Below, in pieces: positions 34,838 through 42,394 of a stretch of DNA of 64,000 nucleotides; positions within the stretch are counted from its first letter, which is position 1; every line of letters begins with the position of its first letter. Source of the stretch: Prevotella sp. tc2-28 (GTDB lineage Bacteria; Bacteroidota; Bacteroidia; Bacteroidales; Bacteroidaceae); contig NZ_FNRE01000011.1 in assembly GCF_900107705.1 (NCBI RefSeq), forward strand, positions 1 to 64,000, written 5' to 3'. The notes beneath the pieces are model-generated. The model made no database searches. It was not told where the DNA came from and was given only the letters and a program-made list of their open reading frames with translations. The position numbers and the translations under genes are program-made.

Positions 34838-35545
34838 TTAGAAATTCAGGCTGCAGTTGAAACCCAGTGACTGGGCTTGCAGCGGGTTTCCTCCACCGTG
34901 GTTTGGAATGACCGCGGGTGATATTTTCAGGCTGAGGTCCTTCGAGATGTCAAATACCGACAGTTCGGCATCCACGTAGGCGTCGATAACGGAAAGTGCG
35001 TAGACGCCAATCATGACGAAGAAGCTCAGGTCGCGCCATCTGCGGTATTTGTCCTTTCGGCTTTTGAAGATTTGCTTATAGCGTTCTTCGTTGCTTTCGT
35101 CGATTTTCACGCCCAGGTGCAGGAATCTGTTGTAGCTGGCGGTGTTGGGGTCGTCGTCCATGATGTCGATATAGGCCTGCGAGTAGTCTTTGTACATCAT
35201 GTTGTTCCACGTCAGTGCGTAGATACATCCCACGAATCCGCCGTAGATGATGGGCAGTTTCCAGTATTTCCTGTTGTATATCTGTCCGGCTCCGGGCAGT
35301 ACCAGTGCGAGCCATAGTGCACGCTGTGGATTAGGTTTCCAGGTGTTCCAGTCGCGTTTGGGTTTGATTTTTTTTCCTTTCATGACGACCACCGACGCCG
35401 AGTCACCCTCAGTTATCACGGTGTCACCGAGGAGTTGCTTGGAGTCGGCTTTGGCTAACGAGTCCATTACGGCCAAGTCTTCCGTCTGCGCCTGACAACA
35501 GGTGGCAACCAGAAACATGATGATGCTGATGATCCACTTACCCAT
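34838..35545 (-). CDS. DUF5683 membrane protein
   Basis: A 235-residue protein with a signal peptide (MGKWIISIIMFLVATCCQA). The DUF5683 core has PNPQRALWLALVLPGAGQIYNRKYWK, a tandem pair of hydrophobic segments, YSQAYIDIMDDD and a later segment FVMIGVYALSVIDAYVDA. Family members are membrane proteins of unknown role, regularly found next to parB and the transglycosylase in Bacteroidetes. Its start overlaps the parB stop by 8 bases, implying coupled translation. Confidence 0.88.
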   Translation of the reverse strand: MGKWIISIIMFLVATCCQAQTEDLAVMDSLAKADSKQLLGDTVITEGDSASVVVMKGKKIKPKRDWNTWKPNPQRALWLALVLPGAGQIYNRKYWKLPIIYGGFVGCIYALTWNNMMYKDYSQAYIDIMDDDPNTASYNRFLHLGVKIDESNEERYKQIFKSRKDKYRRWRDLSFFVMIGVYALSVIDAYVDAELSVFDISKDLSLKISPAVIPNHGGGNPLQAQSLGFNCSLNF

Positions 35546-36458
35546 TCGCTCCGTCCAGCGCGTTCATGATGCGCTCCAGTTGTTCCTCGTTGTCAAATTG
35601 AATACTGATTTTTCCCTTCCCTTTAGGTGAGCAGGTCATCTGGACCTTAGCCTGGAAGAACTGAGCCAGCCGGTCGCGCAACAGGTTGTATTCCTCGGGC
35701 AGTTTGTCTTTGACGGATATCTTGCCGGTGGCGGTTTTCACTTCCTCGCCGTTCTTCAGTGCCTGTACCAGTTCCTCCACCTTGCGGACGGAGTATTGGT
35801 TCTGCAGGATTTCCTTGAACAGCTTGATTTGCTGCGAGGGACTGTCGATGGCCAGCAGTGCCCGGGCGTGTCCCATCTCTATCTCGTGGTTCTTCAGGGC
35901 TATCTGAACTTGTGCGGGCAACTTCAGCAGTCGCATGTAGTTGGTCACGGCGGCGCGGCTTTTTCCCACACGTTCTGATATCTTGGCCTGTGTCATGCCG
36001 GTCTCGTCTGCCAGGTGTTGGTAGGCGAGTGCTATCTCGATGGCGTTCAGGTCCTCACGCTGTATGTTCTCCACGAGTGCCATCTCCATCACGCCTTGGT
36101 CTTCAACGGTGACGATGTAGGCGGGGATCTTGGTCAGTCCGGCAATCTGTGAGGCTCTCCATCGGCGCTCACCGGCTATGATCTGGTATTTCTGTCCGTC
36201 CACCTTGCGGAGGGTGATGGGCTGTATGATGCCCAGTTCGCGGATGCTGGTGGCCAGTTCCTGCAGGGCCTCGGCGTCAAACTCACGGCGTGGCTGGTTG
36301 GGGTTGGGCTCTATCTGTGCGATGTCTATCTCGTTCAGGTTCGACGAGCCTTCGGTCTTCACCTCGCTGTGGGTGTCGATGAGTGCGTCGAGTCCGCGTC
36401 CGATGTCGTCGAGTCCGCGTCCCAGCACGCTGCGGTCGTATTTCTTCTTTACTGCCAT
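35538..36458 (-). CDS. parB: Chromosome-partitioning protein ParB
   Basis: A 306-residue DNA-binding CTPase. The N-terminal ParB/sulfiredoxin domain has IEPNPNQPRREF, the CTP-binding motif GERRWRAS and ENIQREDLNAIE. The helix-turn-helix around TQAKISERVGKSRAAVTNYMR recognises parS. A C-terminal dimer domain ends the protein. It lies 8 bases after parA. I found no convincing parS-like 16-mer in the window. Confidence 0.96.
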   Translation of the reverse strand: MAVKKKYDRSVLGRGLDDIGRGLDALIDTHSEVKTEGSSNLNEIDIAQIEPNPNQPRREFDAEALQELATSIRELGIIQPITLRKVDGQKYQIIAGERRWRASQIAGLTKIPAYIVTVEDQGVMEMALVENIQREDLNAIEIALAYQHLADETGMTQAKISERVGKSRAAVTNYMRLLKLPAQVQIALKNHEIEMGHARALLAIDSPSQQIKLFKEILQNQYSVRKVEELVQALKNGEEVKTATGKISVKDKLPEEYNLLRDRLAQFFQAKVQMTCSPKGKGKISIQFDNEEQLERIMNALDGANG

Positions 36459-36466
36459 TTGTTTTC

Positions 36467-37231
36467 TTAGCTGTTCTTGTTGATGATTTCCTTGGCGAGA
36501 GCCAGGTGGTTCTTTGAACCCGTAGAGTCGGCGTCATACAGGATGACGGGCAGTCCGTGCGAGGGGCTTTCCGACAGTTTGACGTTGCGCTGGATGACGG
36601 TTTTGAAGACGAGTTCCTGGAAGTGTCGTTTCACCTCGTCGTAGATTTGGTTGGCCAGTCTGAGGCGCGAGTCGTACATGGTCAGCAGGAAACCTTCTAT
36701 CTCCAGCTTGGGGTTCAGTTTTGTCTTGATGATTTTGATGGTGTTGAGCAACTTCGAGATGCCTTCAAGTGCAAAGTATTCGCACTGCACGGGGATGATG
36801 ACGGAGTCGGAAGCCGTCAGTGCGTTGACCGTGATGAGGCCCAGCGAGGGCGAGCAGTCGATGAGAATGTAGTCGTATTCGTCGCGCAGTGGCTTTAGAA
36901 TCTCGGCTAATACCTGTTCGCGCTTGTCCAGGTTCAGCATTTCTATCTCGGCGCCTACCAGGTCGATGTGGCTGGGTATGATGTCCAGTCCGTCAATGTC
37001 GGTAGTGTATATGGCATCGTGAACGTCGGCTTTATCAATAATACACTCGTATAGCGAGCATTCTACCTCCTGGATGTTGACGCCCAGTCCGCTCGAAGCG
37101 TTGGCTTGCGGGTCGGCATCAATGACCAGCACCGTCTTCTCGAGTGTGGCCAGCGATGCAGCCAGGTTGATGGTCGTCGTCGTCTTGCCGACGCCTCCCT
37201 TCTGGTTTGCTAAAGCTATAATCTTTCCCAT
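36467..37231 (-). CDS. parA: Chromosome-partitioning ATPase ParA/Soj
   Basis: A 254-residue Walker-type ATPase that positions ParB-parS complexes. The deviant Walker A KGGVGKTT is at about 11-18, followed by VLVIDADPQANASSGLG and the second DYILIDCSPSLG motif. It is first gene of the parA-parB-DUF5683-transglycosylase-rel cluster. The upstream minus-strand box TACCTTTG (37264-37271) is a plausible promoter 32 bases before ATG. Confidence 0.97.
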   Translation of the reverse strand: MGKIIALANQKGGVGKTTTTINLAASLATLEKTVLVIDADPQANASSGLGVNIQEVECSLYECIIDKADVHDAIYTTDIDGLDIIPSHIDLVGAEIEMLNLDKREQVLAEILKPLRDEYDYILIDCSPSLGLITVNALTASDSVIIPVQCEYFALEGISKLLNTIKIIKTKLNPKLEIEGFLLTMYDSRLRLANQIYDEVKRHFQELVFKTVIQRNVKLSESPSHGLPVILYDADSTGSKNHLALAKEIINKNS

Positions 37232-37263
37232 AATCTATCCTTGTTTGCTTATATAATAGGTTG

Positions 37264-37271
37264 CAAAGGTA
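37264..37271 (-). promoter_or_regulatory. -7 box for parA
   Basis: TACCTTTG on the minus strand, 32 bases before parA ATG. The -33 box is weak. Confidence 0.5.
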
Positions 37272-37312
37272 CGGATAAAATATGAGAACGGGGCATAAAT
37301 TAAGAAATATTA

Positions 37313-38764
37313 TCATTTGGTAGGCCAGTTGACCAGGTAGAGCTGTTCGGTGGCTCGGGTGAAGGCGGTGTAGAGCCAGTGGATGTAGTCAGCTGACAGC
37401 ATGTCGTCGGTCATGTATCCCTGGTCTACGTATACGTGTGCCCACTGTCCGCCCTGCGCCTTGTGGCAGGTGGCAGCGTATCCGAACTTGATCTGCAGGG
37501 CATTGTAGTGTCGGTCTTCGCGCAGTTTCTTCAGCCGGTCGGGCTTCAGGGGAATGTCCGCATAATCTTCCATCACCTGGTTGTACAGCTGCGTCTGCTG
37601 CTGGTGCGTGAGTGCGGGTGCCTCTGAGGTCAGCGTGTCCAGCAGCACGGTGGCGGTCAGTTCGTAGTCGTCGTAGTCGGGGAAGGTCATGGTGACCTCG
37701 GCGAATCGGAAGCCGTAGAGTTGCTCCACGTGGCGCACTCGGCGGACTATGGCGCGGTCGCCGTTGGCGATGTAACCTAAGCCCCCTAAGTTAGGGGACA
37801 AAGACGTCCAGTAGTAGTTGTTCTTGACAATCATCAGCAGGTCGCCGGAGCACAGTTCCTCCTCCCTGCCCAGCACCATGTTGCGGATGCCCTGGTTGTA
37901 GATGTTGGCGCGCTTGTTGGAGCGCGTGATGACCATCGTCTCGTCCGTACCCACGTGGCTGTAGCTGGAGGCGAGCGATTCGATGAGCTCGTCGCCGGGC
38001 ATGCGTCGGATGTCGCTGAAGCCTTCGAAGCGGACGGCGGGCATCTGCATGGGGCCGTCGTGGGTAATCAGCTGGCGTATCATGGTGGCGTTCCACAGGA
38101 TGCCCGACTCCTGGCTCTGGCGTAGCACCTCGTTCAGGTCGCACTCGTGAACGTGCAACCCATAGCTTCGCATGATGTCGGTCTGCAGGGCGGGACTCTC
38201 CTCCTCGCCGACGGGGGGCAGCTGGGCGGTGTCGCCGATGAGCATCATGCGGCAATTCCGGCCGTTCTTGCGTCCCTCTGGTAGCAAGCGTCCTTCGGCC
38301 GAGCGATAGACGAACTGTATCAGGTCGTCGAGCAATTGTCCGTTGGCGAAGGGCGTGTCGCCGACGGTGGTCGCATTGGCCACCATCGACGCCTCGTCGA
38401 CGATGAACAGCGTGTCCTGTGCCGTGTTGTAATTGAGGTTGAACGCGCCCTCCATCGACTTCTGGCGGTAGATGCGGCGGTGGATGGTGTACGCCGGGTG
38501 CCCGGCATAAAGGGAAAAGACCTTGGCGGCGCGCCCCGTGGGAGCCAGCAGCACGATTTTCTGCTGCAGCGAGCACAATGCGCGCACCAAAGCCGCCGCC
38601 AGCGTGGTCTTGCCCGTACCTGCCGAGCCCCGCAGAATCATCAGCGACTGCTCGTGACGGTCGGTCATAAACTGGGTGAAAACCTCGATGGCACGCTCCT
38701 GCTCGGCGGTAGGTGCGAAGCCAAAGGCATTCCGGATGCGATATGTCAGTTCGTCAACGATCAT
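37313..38764 (-). CDS. RecD/Dda-like superfamily 1 DNA helicase
   Basis: A 483-residue ATP-dependent 5'-3' helicase resembling RecD2/Dda. Walker A is RGSAGTGKTTLA; motifs follow as LLAPTGRAAK, FIVDEASMV, LIGDTAQLPPVG, and the late FGYAATCHKAQGGQW with YTAFTRATEQLYLVNW. Start ATG 38764 was chosen because a consensus promoter ends 8 bases upstream; earlier in-frame starts lie within the promoter. At about residues 323-333 the sequence SLSPNLGGLGY is encoded by a palindrome (37783-37797) and looks inserted in a loop between KNNYYW and IANGDRA. The gene is GC-rich, with long open frames on other strands. Confidence 0.88.
   Translation of the reverse strand: MIVDELTYRIRNAFGFAPTAEQERAIEVFTQFMTDRHEQSLMILRGSAGTGKTTLAAALVRALCSLQQKIVLLAPTGRAAKVFSLYAGHPAYTIHRRIYRQKSMEGAFNLNYNTAQDTLFIVDEASMVANATTVGDTPFANGQLLDDLIQFVYRSAEGRLLPEGRKNGRNCRMMLIGDTAQLPPVGEEESPALQTDIMRSYGLHVHECDLNEVLRQSQESGILWNATMIRQLITHDGPMQMPAVRFEGFSDIRRMPGDELIESLASSYSHVGTDETMVITRSNKRANIYNQGIRNMVLGREEELCSGDLLMIVKNNYYWTSLSPNLGGLGYIANGDRAIVRRVRHVEQLYGFRFAEVTMTFPDYDDYELTATVLLDTLTSEAPALTHQQQTQLYNQVMEDYADIPLKPDRLKKLREDRHYNALQIKFGYAATCHKAQGGQWAHVYVDQGYMTDDMLSADYIHWLYTAFTRATEQLYLVNWPTK
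37783..37797. repeat. Palindrome CCCCTAA-G-TTAGGGG inside the helicase gene
   Basis: A 7-bp perfect arm palindrome around one base, with flanking CCTAAGC and GACAAAG sequence. It is read in frame as SPNLGGLG. The composition differs from the surrounding coding sequence, consistent with a small mobile or palindromic insert. Confidence 0.6.
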
Positions 38765-38772
38765 GGCGCTTG

Positions 38773-38804
38773 CAAAAGTAGGCCATTCTTTCCAATTATC
38801 CAAA
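38773..38804 (-). promoter_or_regulatory. Promoter of the helicase gene
   Basis: Minus strand TTTG (38804-38801), a 20-base spacer and TACTTTTG (38780-38773). ATG 38764 is 8 bases later, predicting a very short leader. Confidence 0.8.
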
Positions 38805-38820
38805 TATCTCCGTTGAAAAT

Positions 38821-38886
38821 TTAGTCCGTCCCGACGGACTGCCAGTCCGAACGGCTCGGACTGAGAGTCCGAAGCCTACGGACTAA
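38821..38886. repeat. Array of three AGTCCG/CGGACT hairpins
   Basis: Six half-sites form three adjacent inverted repeats: AGTCCGTC/GACGGACT (38823-38840), AGTCCG/CGGACT (38844-38862) and AGTCCG/CGGACT (38866-38884). An outer pair TTAGTCCGT/ACGGACTAA encloses all three. It begins 16 bases upstream of the helicase -33 box. No T-run follows, so it is not a plain terminator. Confidence 0.8.
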
Positions 38887-38980
38887 TTGCAACTATTAAG
38901 ACTAAAAGTTGTAGCACCATAACTCAGGGCTATTTTCCAATAAGCGTTCCTTATTTGCGCCAGAAAAAAAGTTTTTTCGA

Positions 38981-39222
38981 TTTTACCCTCCCTTCCTCCC
39001 TTTTTCACTCGGAATCCTTTTATTTACTGGGGTTCACGGACGGGAGGGATGTTTGTTTTCCCTCCCGTCTCCCTCCCGTCCAGGGTCCCTTGTTTTCAAA
39101 ATGTGAGGGAGCGAACCCTAAAAAGGGAGGGTAACGGGAGGGACAATCATTCTCCCTCCCGTGCCTCAAACGCCCTGTACATCGGCATTTGAGAGGGGTG
39201 ACGGGAGGAAGGGAGGGTAAAA
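38981..39222. repeat. 240-bp quasi-palindrome with CCCTCCC/GGGAGGG blocks and G-quadruplex motifs
   Basis: The outer arms are perfect 20-bp inverted repeats (38981-39000 and 39203-39222). Inside are two hairpins of the same design, ACGGGAGGG-N11-CCCTCCCGT, at 39040-39068 and 39134-39162, and a CCCTCCC/GGGAGGG pair (39071-39077, 39125-39131). All these pairs share a centre near 39101. Four-run G-quadruplex motifs lie on plus (39125-39142, 39195-39217) and on minus (39060-39077). No gene is visible in 38887-39299. Confidence 0.8.
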
Positions 39223-39299
39223 TAGCAATCCCTTGTTTTTTGTTGAGTTTCCCATCTTCGTCGATACTATCTCGACTTCCTATATCGGATGTCAGTCAC

Positions 39300-39344
39300 T
39301 GAAGTGAACCTTTCAGTTGTGTCCAACTTTTTGGGTTCACTTCA
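39300..39344. mobile_element. Collapsed IS3-type end pair (relict)
   Basis: TGAAGTGAACC at 39300-39310 and GTCCAACTTTTTGGGTTCACTTCA at 39321-39344 are a left and a right terminal repeat only 10 bases apart. The right part matches the IS end at 290-313 in 22 of 24 positions (GTCCAACTTCTTGGGGTCACTTCA). No transposase lies between, so this is either a deletion remnant or a very small non-autonomous element. Confidence 0.65.
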
Positions 39345-39473
39345 GCGACAAAGATAACTAATATCTTTCAAATCACAATAATCTTAACGTCTTGGAAAAG
39401 CAAGTTTTGACAATTTTTATATTTTTCGGCGAATCCCTTGATTTGCAGCGTTTGCAAAAAGTAACGGGAAATA

Positions 39474-39504
39474 TTGGAAGTGTCGGGGGAAATGATTACC
39501 TTTG
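39474..39504 (+). promoter_or_regulatory. Promoter of microprotein-DUF3822-rsmD
   Basis: TTG (39474-39476), a 20-base spacer and TACCTTTG (39497-39504). The microprotein ATG lies 8 bases after the box. Confidence 0.75.
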
Positions 39505-39512
39505 CACGCGTA

Positions 39513-39599
39513 ATGATAAGTAATAGTAAGACAAACATGATTCTCGCGCTTGTGGCGCTGGCACTGGCGGTGCTTTGCGTGATGAGTATTGTGAAGTAA
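39513..39599 (+). CDS. Predicted 28-residue single-helix membrane microprotein
   Basis: An open frame of 28 codons with a short polar start (MISNSKTN), then one strongly hydrophobic helix rich in Ala, Leu and Val (MILALVALALAVLCVMSI) and a terminal VK. A second in-frame ATG at 39537 would give only the 20-residue helix. The consensus promoter sits directly upstream, and the DUF3822 ATG follows 21 bases after its stop. Role is unknown; it might be a leader peptide for the downstream genes or a membrane peptide. Confidence is limited by length. Confidence 0.55.
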   Translation: MISNSKTNMILALVALALAVLCVMSIVK

Positions 39600-39620
39600 T
39601 CAGGTAAACAGGTAAGACAC

Positions 39621-40421
39621 ATGACTGACAATGCAACCAATTCCACACGGCGACTTGTGATTAGGATAAGCAAGAACAGCCTGTCGTTCTCCACAACGGA
39701 GGGCGAAGAGGTGAAGTATGTGCCGTATGCACTGAACAGCAGTATATCGATAGCCGCCAACATGCGCGAGGCGCTGCGCACGGTGGAGATGCTGCGGCAG
39801 CCGTACCACAGGGTGCTGGTGATGGTCGACGCACCGGTGCTGATGGTGCCCGCCGAGGAGTTCGACGAGTCGGCGGTGGACGAGCAGTATCGCCACACCT
39901 TCACTCGCGTGGAGCAGCGGGTGGTCATGTACACGGTGCTGGCCGACCTGAACGCGGTGGCGGTGTTCGCCATGCCGAAAGACCTGCGCATGGTGCTGAC
40001 CGACGCCTTCGAATCGGTGCGCTTCGTGGCTGCCCTGACGCCGCTGTGGAACCACCTGAACAAGCGCAGCTATACCGGACAGCGCGGCAAGCTGTTTGCC
40101 TATTTCCACGAGAAGCACCTCGACGTGTGCAGCTTTGTCCAGAACCGATTCCGCTTCTGCAACAGCTACGAGGTGAGCGGCGCGAGCGATGCGATATACT
40201 ACATGCTGGCGGTATGGAAACAGCTGGGACTGTCGGCAGACCACGACGAGCTGTTCCTGACGGGCGACATCGTGGAGCGCGATGAGCTGAAAGAGGAGCT
40301 GGACCAGTTCATCAAGCGCATCTTCATCGTCAACCCCGTGGGCGAGTTCAACCGCGCCAGCGTAGCACAAATCAAGGGCATCCCCTACGACCTGGTGACA
40401 CTTTACGTGAAAGGACTTTAA
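39621..40421 (+). CDS. DUF3822 family protein
   Basis: A 266-residue cytoplasmic protein of the DUF3822 family, regularly paired with rsmD in Bacteroidetes. No catalytic motif is evident. Two beta-rich halves of similar architecture (about 10-140 and 150-266) are compatible with an actin/ASKHA-like fold, with acidic stretches such as VPAEEFDESAVDEQY. Function is unknown. It lies 6 bases upstream of rsmD, consistent with a shared transcript. Confidence 0.85.
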   Translation: MTDNATNSTRRLVIRISKNSLSFSTTEGEEVKYVPYALNSSISIAANMREALRTVEMLRQPYHRVLVMVDAPVLMVPAEEFDESAVDEQYRHTFTRVEQRVVMYTVLADLNAVAVFAMPKDLRMVLTDAFESVRFVAALTPLWNHLNKRSYTGQRGKLFAYFHEKHLDVCSFVQNRFRFCNSYEVSGASDAIYYMLAVWKQLGLSADHDELFLTGDIVERDELKEELDQFIKRIFIVNPVGEFNRASVAQIKGIPYDLVTLYVKGL

Positions 40422-40427
40422 GACACC

Positions 40428-40979
40428 ATGAGAATCATTACAGGACGATACAAAGGCAGGCATTTCGACATTCCGCGCACGTTCAAGGCGCGCCCCACCA
40501 CCGACTTTGCCAAGGAAAACATCTTCAACGTGCTGACGCAGTATGTGGACTTCGACGGAGCCACGGCGCTCGACCTCTTCTCCGGCACCGGCAGCATCTC
40601 GCTCGAACTCTTGTCACGCGGATGCCAGCAGGTGGTGAGCGTCGAAATGGACCGTGACCATCACCGCTTCATACAGGACTGTCTGAAGAAGCTCGATACC
40701 AAGGCGTGCATCCCCATCCGCGGCGATGTGTTCCGATTCCTGAAAAGCTGTAGGCAGCAGTATGACTTCATCTTTGCCGACCCGCCATACGCACTGAAGG
40801 AACTGCCCGAGATTCCCGACCTCGTCATCGGCAGGCAGTTGCTGAAGGACGGCGGCATCTTCGTCTTTGAACACGGCAAAGACTACGATTTCTCCAACCA
40901 TCCGCACTTCCTGGAGCACCGCAGCTATGGCAGCGTGAATTTCTCGCTGTTCACAGCAGCGGAGAGACCAGTCGGATAA
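40428..40979 (+). CDS. rsmD: 16S rRNA (guanine-N2) methyltransferase RsmD
   Basis: A 183-residue methyltransferase that modifies one guanine in 16S rRNA (m2G966 in E. coli). The start MRIITGRYKGRHFDIP, the SAM site ALDLFSGTGSISLE and the catalytic DPPYALKE motif are all visible. Length is normal. Its 3' end overlaps that of convergent cardiolipin synthase by 29 bp. Confidence 0.95.
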   Translation: MRIITGRYKGRHFDIPRTFKARPTTDFAKENIFNVLTQYVDFDGATALDLFSGTGSISLELLSRGCQQVVSVEMDRDHHRFIQDCLKKLDTKACIPIRGDVFRFLKSCRQQYDFIFADPPYALKELPEIPDLVIGRQLLKDGGIFVFEHGKDYDFSNHPHFLEHRSYGSVNFSLFTAAERPVG

Positions 40980-42375
40980 CACTCTCACCCAACCGCTTGA
41001 TGAACCTGGGATTCAGCCGTTGCGGAATCTCATGCAGCGGCGTGCTCATCGACTGGTCGTCGAGGAAAATCTTCTTCATGCGCAGTGCCGTTCCCTCGTC
41101 GTAGATGAAGACGTTGGCTTCGAAATTGTTCTCGAAGGAACGGAAGTCGACATTCGTGGAACCGCAGGAAGACAACGAGTCGTCGCACACAATCAGCTTG
41201 GAATGGATGAACCCCGCATGATAGAGGTAGATGTGGGCTCCGGCATGATGCAACTCGCGCAGATAGGAGCGTGAGGCCCAGTCGGCGAAACGCGCATCGG
41301 AGTGCTTCGGACAGATGATACGCACGTCGACACCACCCAGCGCGGCGGTCTTCAGCGCGAAGAGCACGGGGTCGTTGGGCAGGAAGTAAGGCGTCTCGAT
41401 ATACAGGTAGCGACGGGCAGCAAGTACGGTGCGCACGAAGCCTTGCATGATTTCAGGATAGGATGACGTCGGACCGCTGGTGACAACCTGTGCGATGCAG
41501 TTGTTGGAGACACCCGTCAGCGCGGGGTAGTAGCTGCGGTCGGTGATGAGCGTGCGGTCGACGAAGTACCAGTCGACGAGGAACGTGCGCTGCAGACTGT
41601 ACACCACGCCGCCCGTCAGCCGCAGCATGGTGTCGCGCCAAGGCTGTCGGCCCGTCCCCTTCACATAGCGCAGGGCGATGTTCATGCCACCGATGTAGCC
41701 CACCTGTCCGTCGATGACAATCAGTTTGCGGTGGTTGCGGTAGTTGGCCTTGCTGGTGAACGTGGGGAAATGCACGGGCAGGTAAGGCACCACCTCGACA
41801 CCGTTGCGGCGCATGGACTCGAAGAACGAGCGGTCTACCTTCCAGCAACCCACATCGTCGTAGATGACACGCACCTCGACACCCTCCTTGGCTTTCTCAG
41901 CCAGCGCGTCGGCAACAAGGCGTCCCAGCGCATCGTCCTCGATGATGTACATGTCGATATGGATGTGGTGGCGCGCCTGGCGGATGTCCTTCAGCAACTC
42001 GGGGAAGAAGGCGTAGCCGTCGGTCATGATGTCGACGGTGTTGTCCTTGAACGGCAGCGACATGCTCTGGTTGACAAACAGGTCGACGAGTTGCCGGTAG
42101 TGGTCGGGCACGCGGAAGTCGTGCTGTTCGACAAAGCTGAGCATGGAGCGCTTGGAAAGCTGGTCGAGCGAGCGCTGGCTGACGAGTCGCTCGCGCCGGT
42201 GGTTGACGCCGAAGAAGAGGTAGAGGATGATGCCGACGATGGGTACGAAGAAGATGACCAGCGCCCACGCCATCGTCTTCGCCGGTTGGCGGTTGTCCAT
42301 GATGACGTGGATAATCGTCAGGGCAATGAGTATCCACGAGAGGGTGGCACCTATGATGTAGAGTAGACCGTGCAT
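40951..42375 (-). CDS. cls: Cardiolipin synthase
   Basis: A 474-residue membrane enzyme that joins two phosphatidylglycerols (or PG and another donor) to make cardiolipin. Two N-terminal membrane helices are followed by two phospholipase D domains. Each has its HKD motif: HRKLIVIDGQVGYIGGMN and HSKLIVCDDSLSSCGSTN. ATG at 42375 gives the first helix. It lies 19 bases downstream of dnaG and may share its transcript. Confidence 0.95.
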   Translation of the reverse strand: MHGLLYIIGATLSWILIALTIIHVIMDNRQPAKTMAWALVIFFVPIVGIILYLFFGVNHRRERLVSQRSLDQLSKRSMLSFVEQHDFRVPDHYRQLVDLFVNQSMSLPFKDNTVDIMTDGYAFFPELLKDIRQARHHIHIDMYIIEDDALGRLVADALAEKAKEGVEVRVIYDDVGCWKVDRSFFESMRRNGVEVVPYLPVHFPTFTSKANYRNHRKLIVIDGQVGYIGGMNIALRYVKGTGRQPWRDTMLRLTGGVVYSLQRTFLVDWYFVDRTLITDRSYYPALTGVSNNCIAQVVTSGPTSSYPEIMQGFVRTVLAARRYLYIETPYFLPNDPVLFALKTAALGGVDVRIICPKHSDARFADWASRSYLRELHHAGAHIYLYHAGFIHSKLIVCDDSLSSCGSTNVDFRSFENNFEANVFIYDEGTALRMKKIFLDDQSMSTPLHEIPQRLNPRFIKRLGESVIRLVSPLL

Positions 42376-42394
42376 ATGGGCTATGGGCAGTTAG

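Noticed and set aside
35538..37231. parS-like site near parAB
   Set aside because: Several CACGTG cores occur in the window but none extends to a convincing TGTTnCACGTGnAACA site.
37791..38576. 261-residue minus-strand frame in another phase of the helicase
   Set aside because: Low-complexity, Arg/His/Pro-rich; typical shadow of a GC-rich gene.
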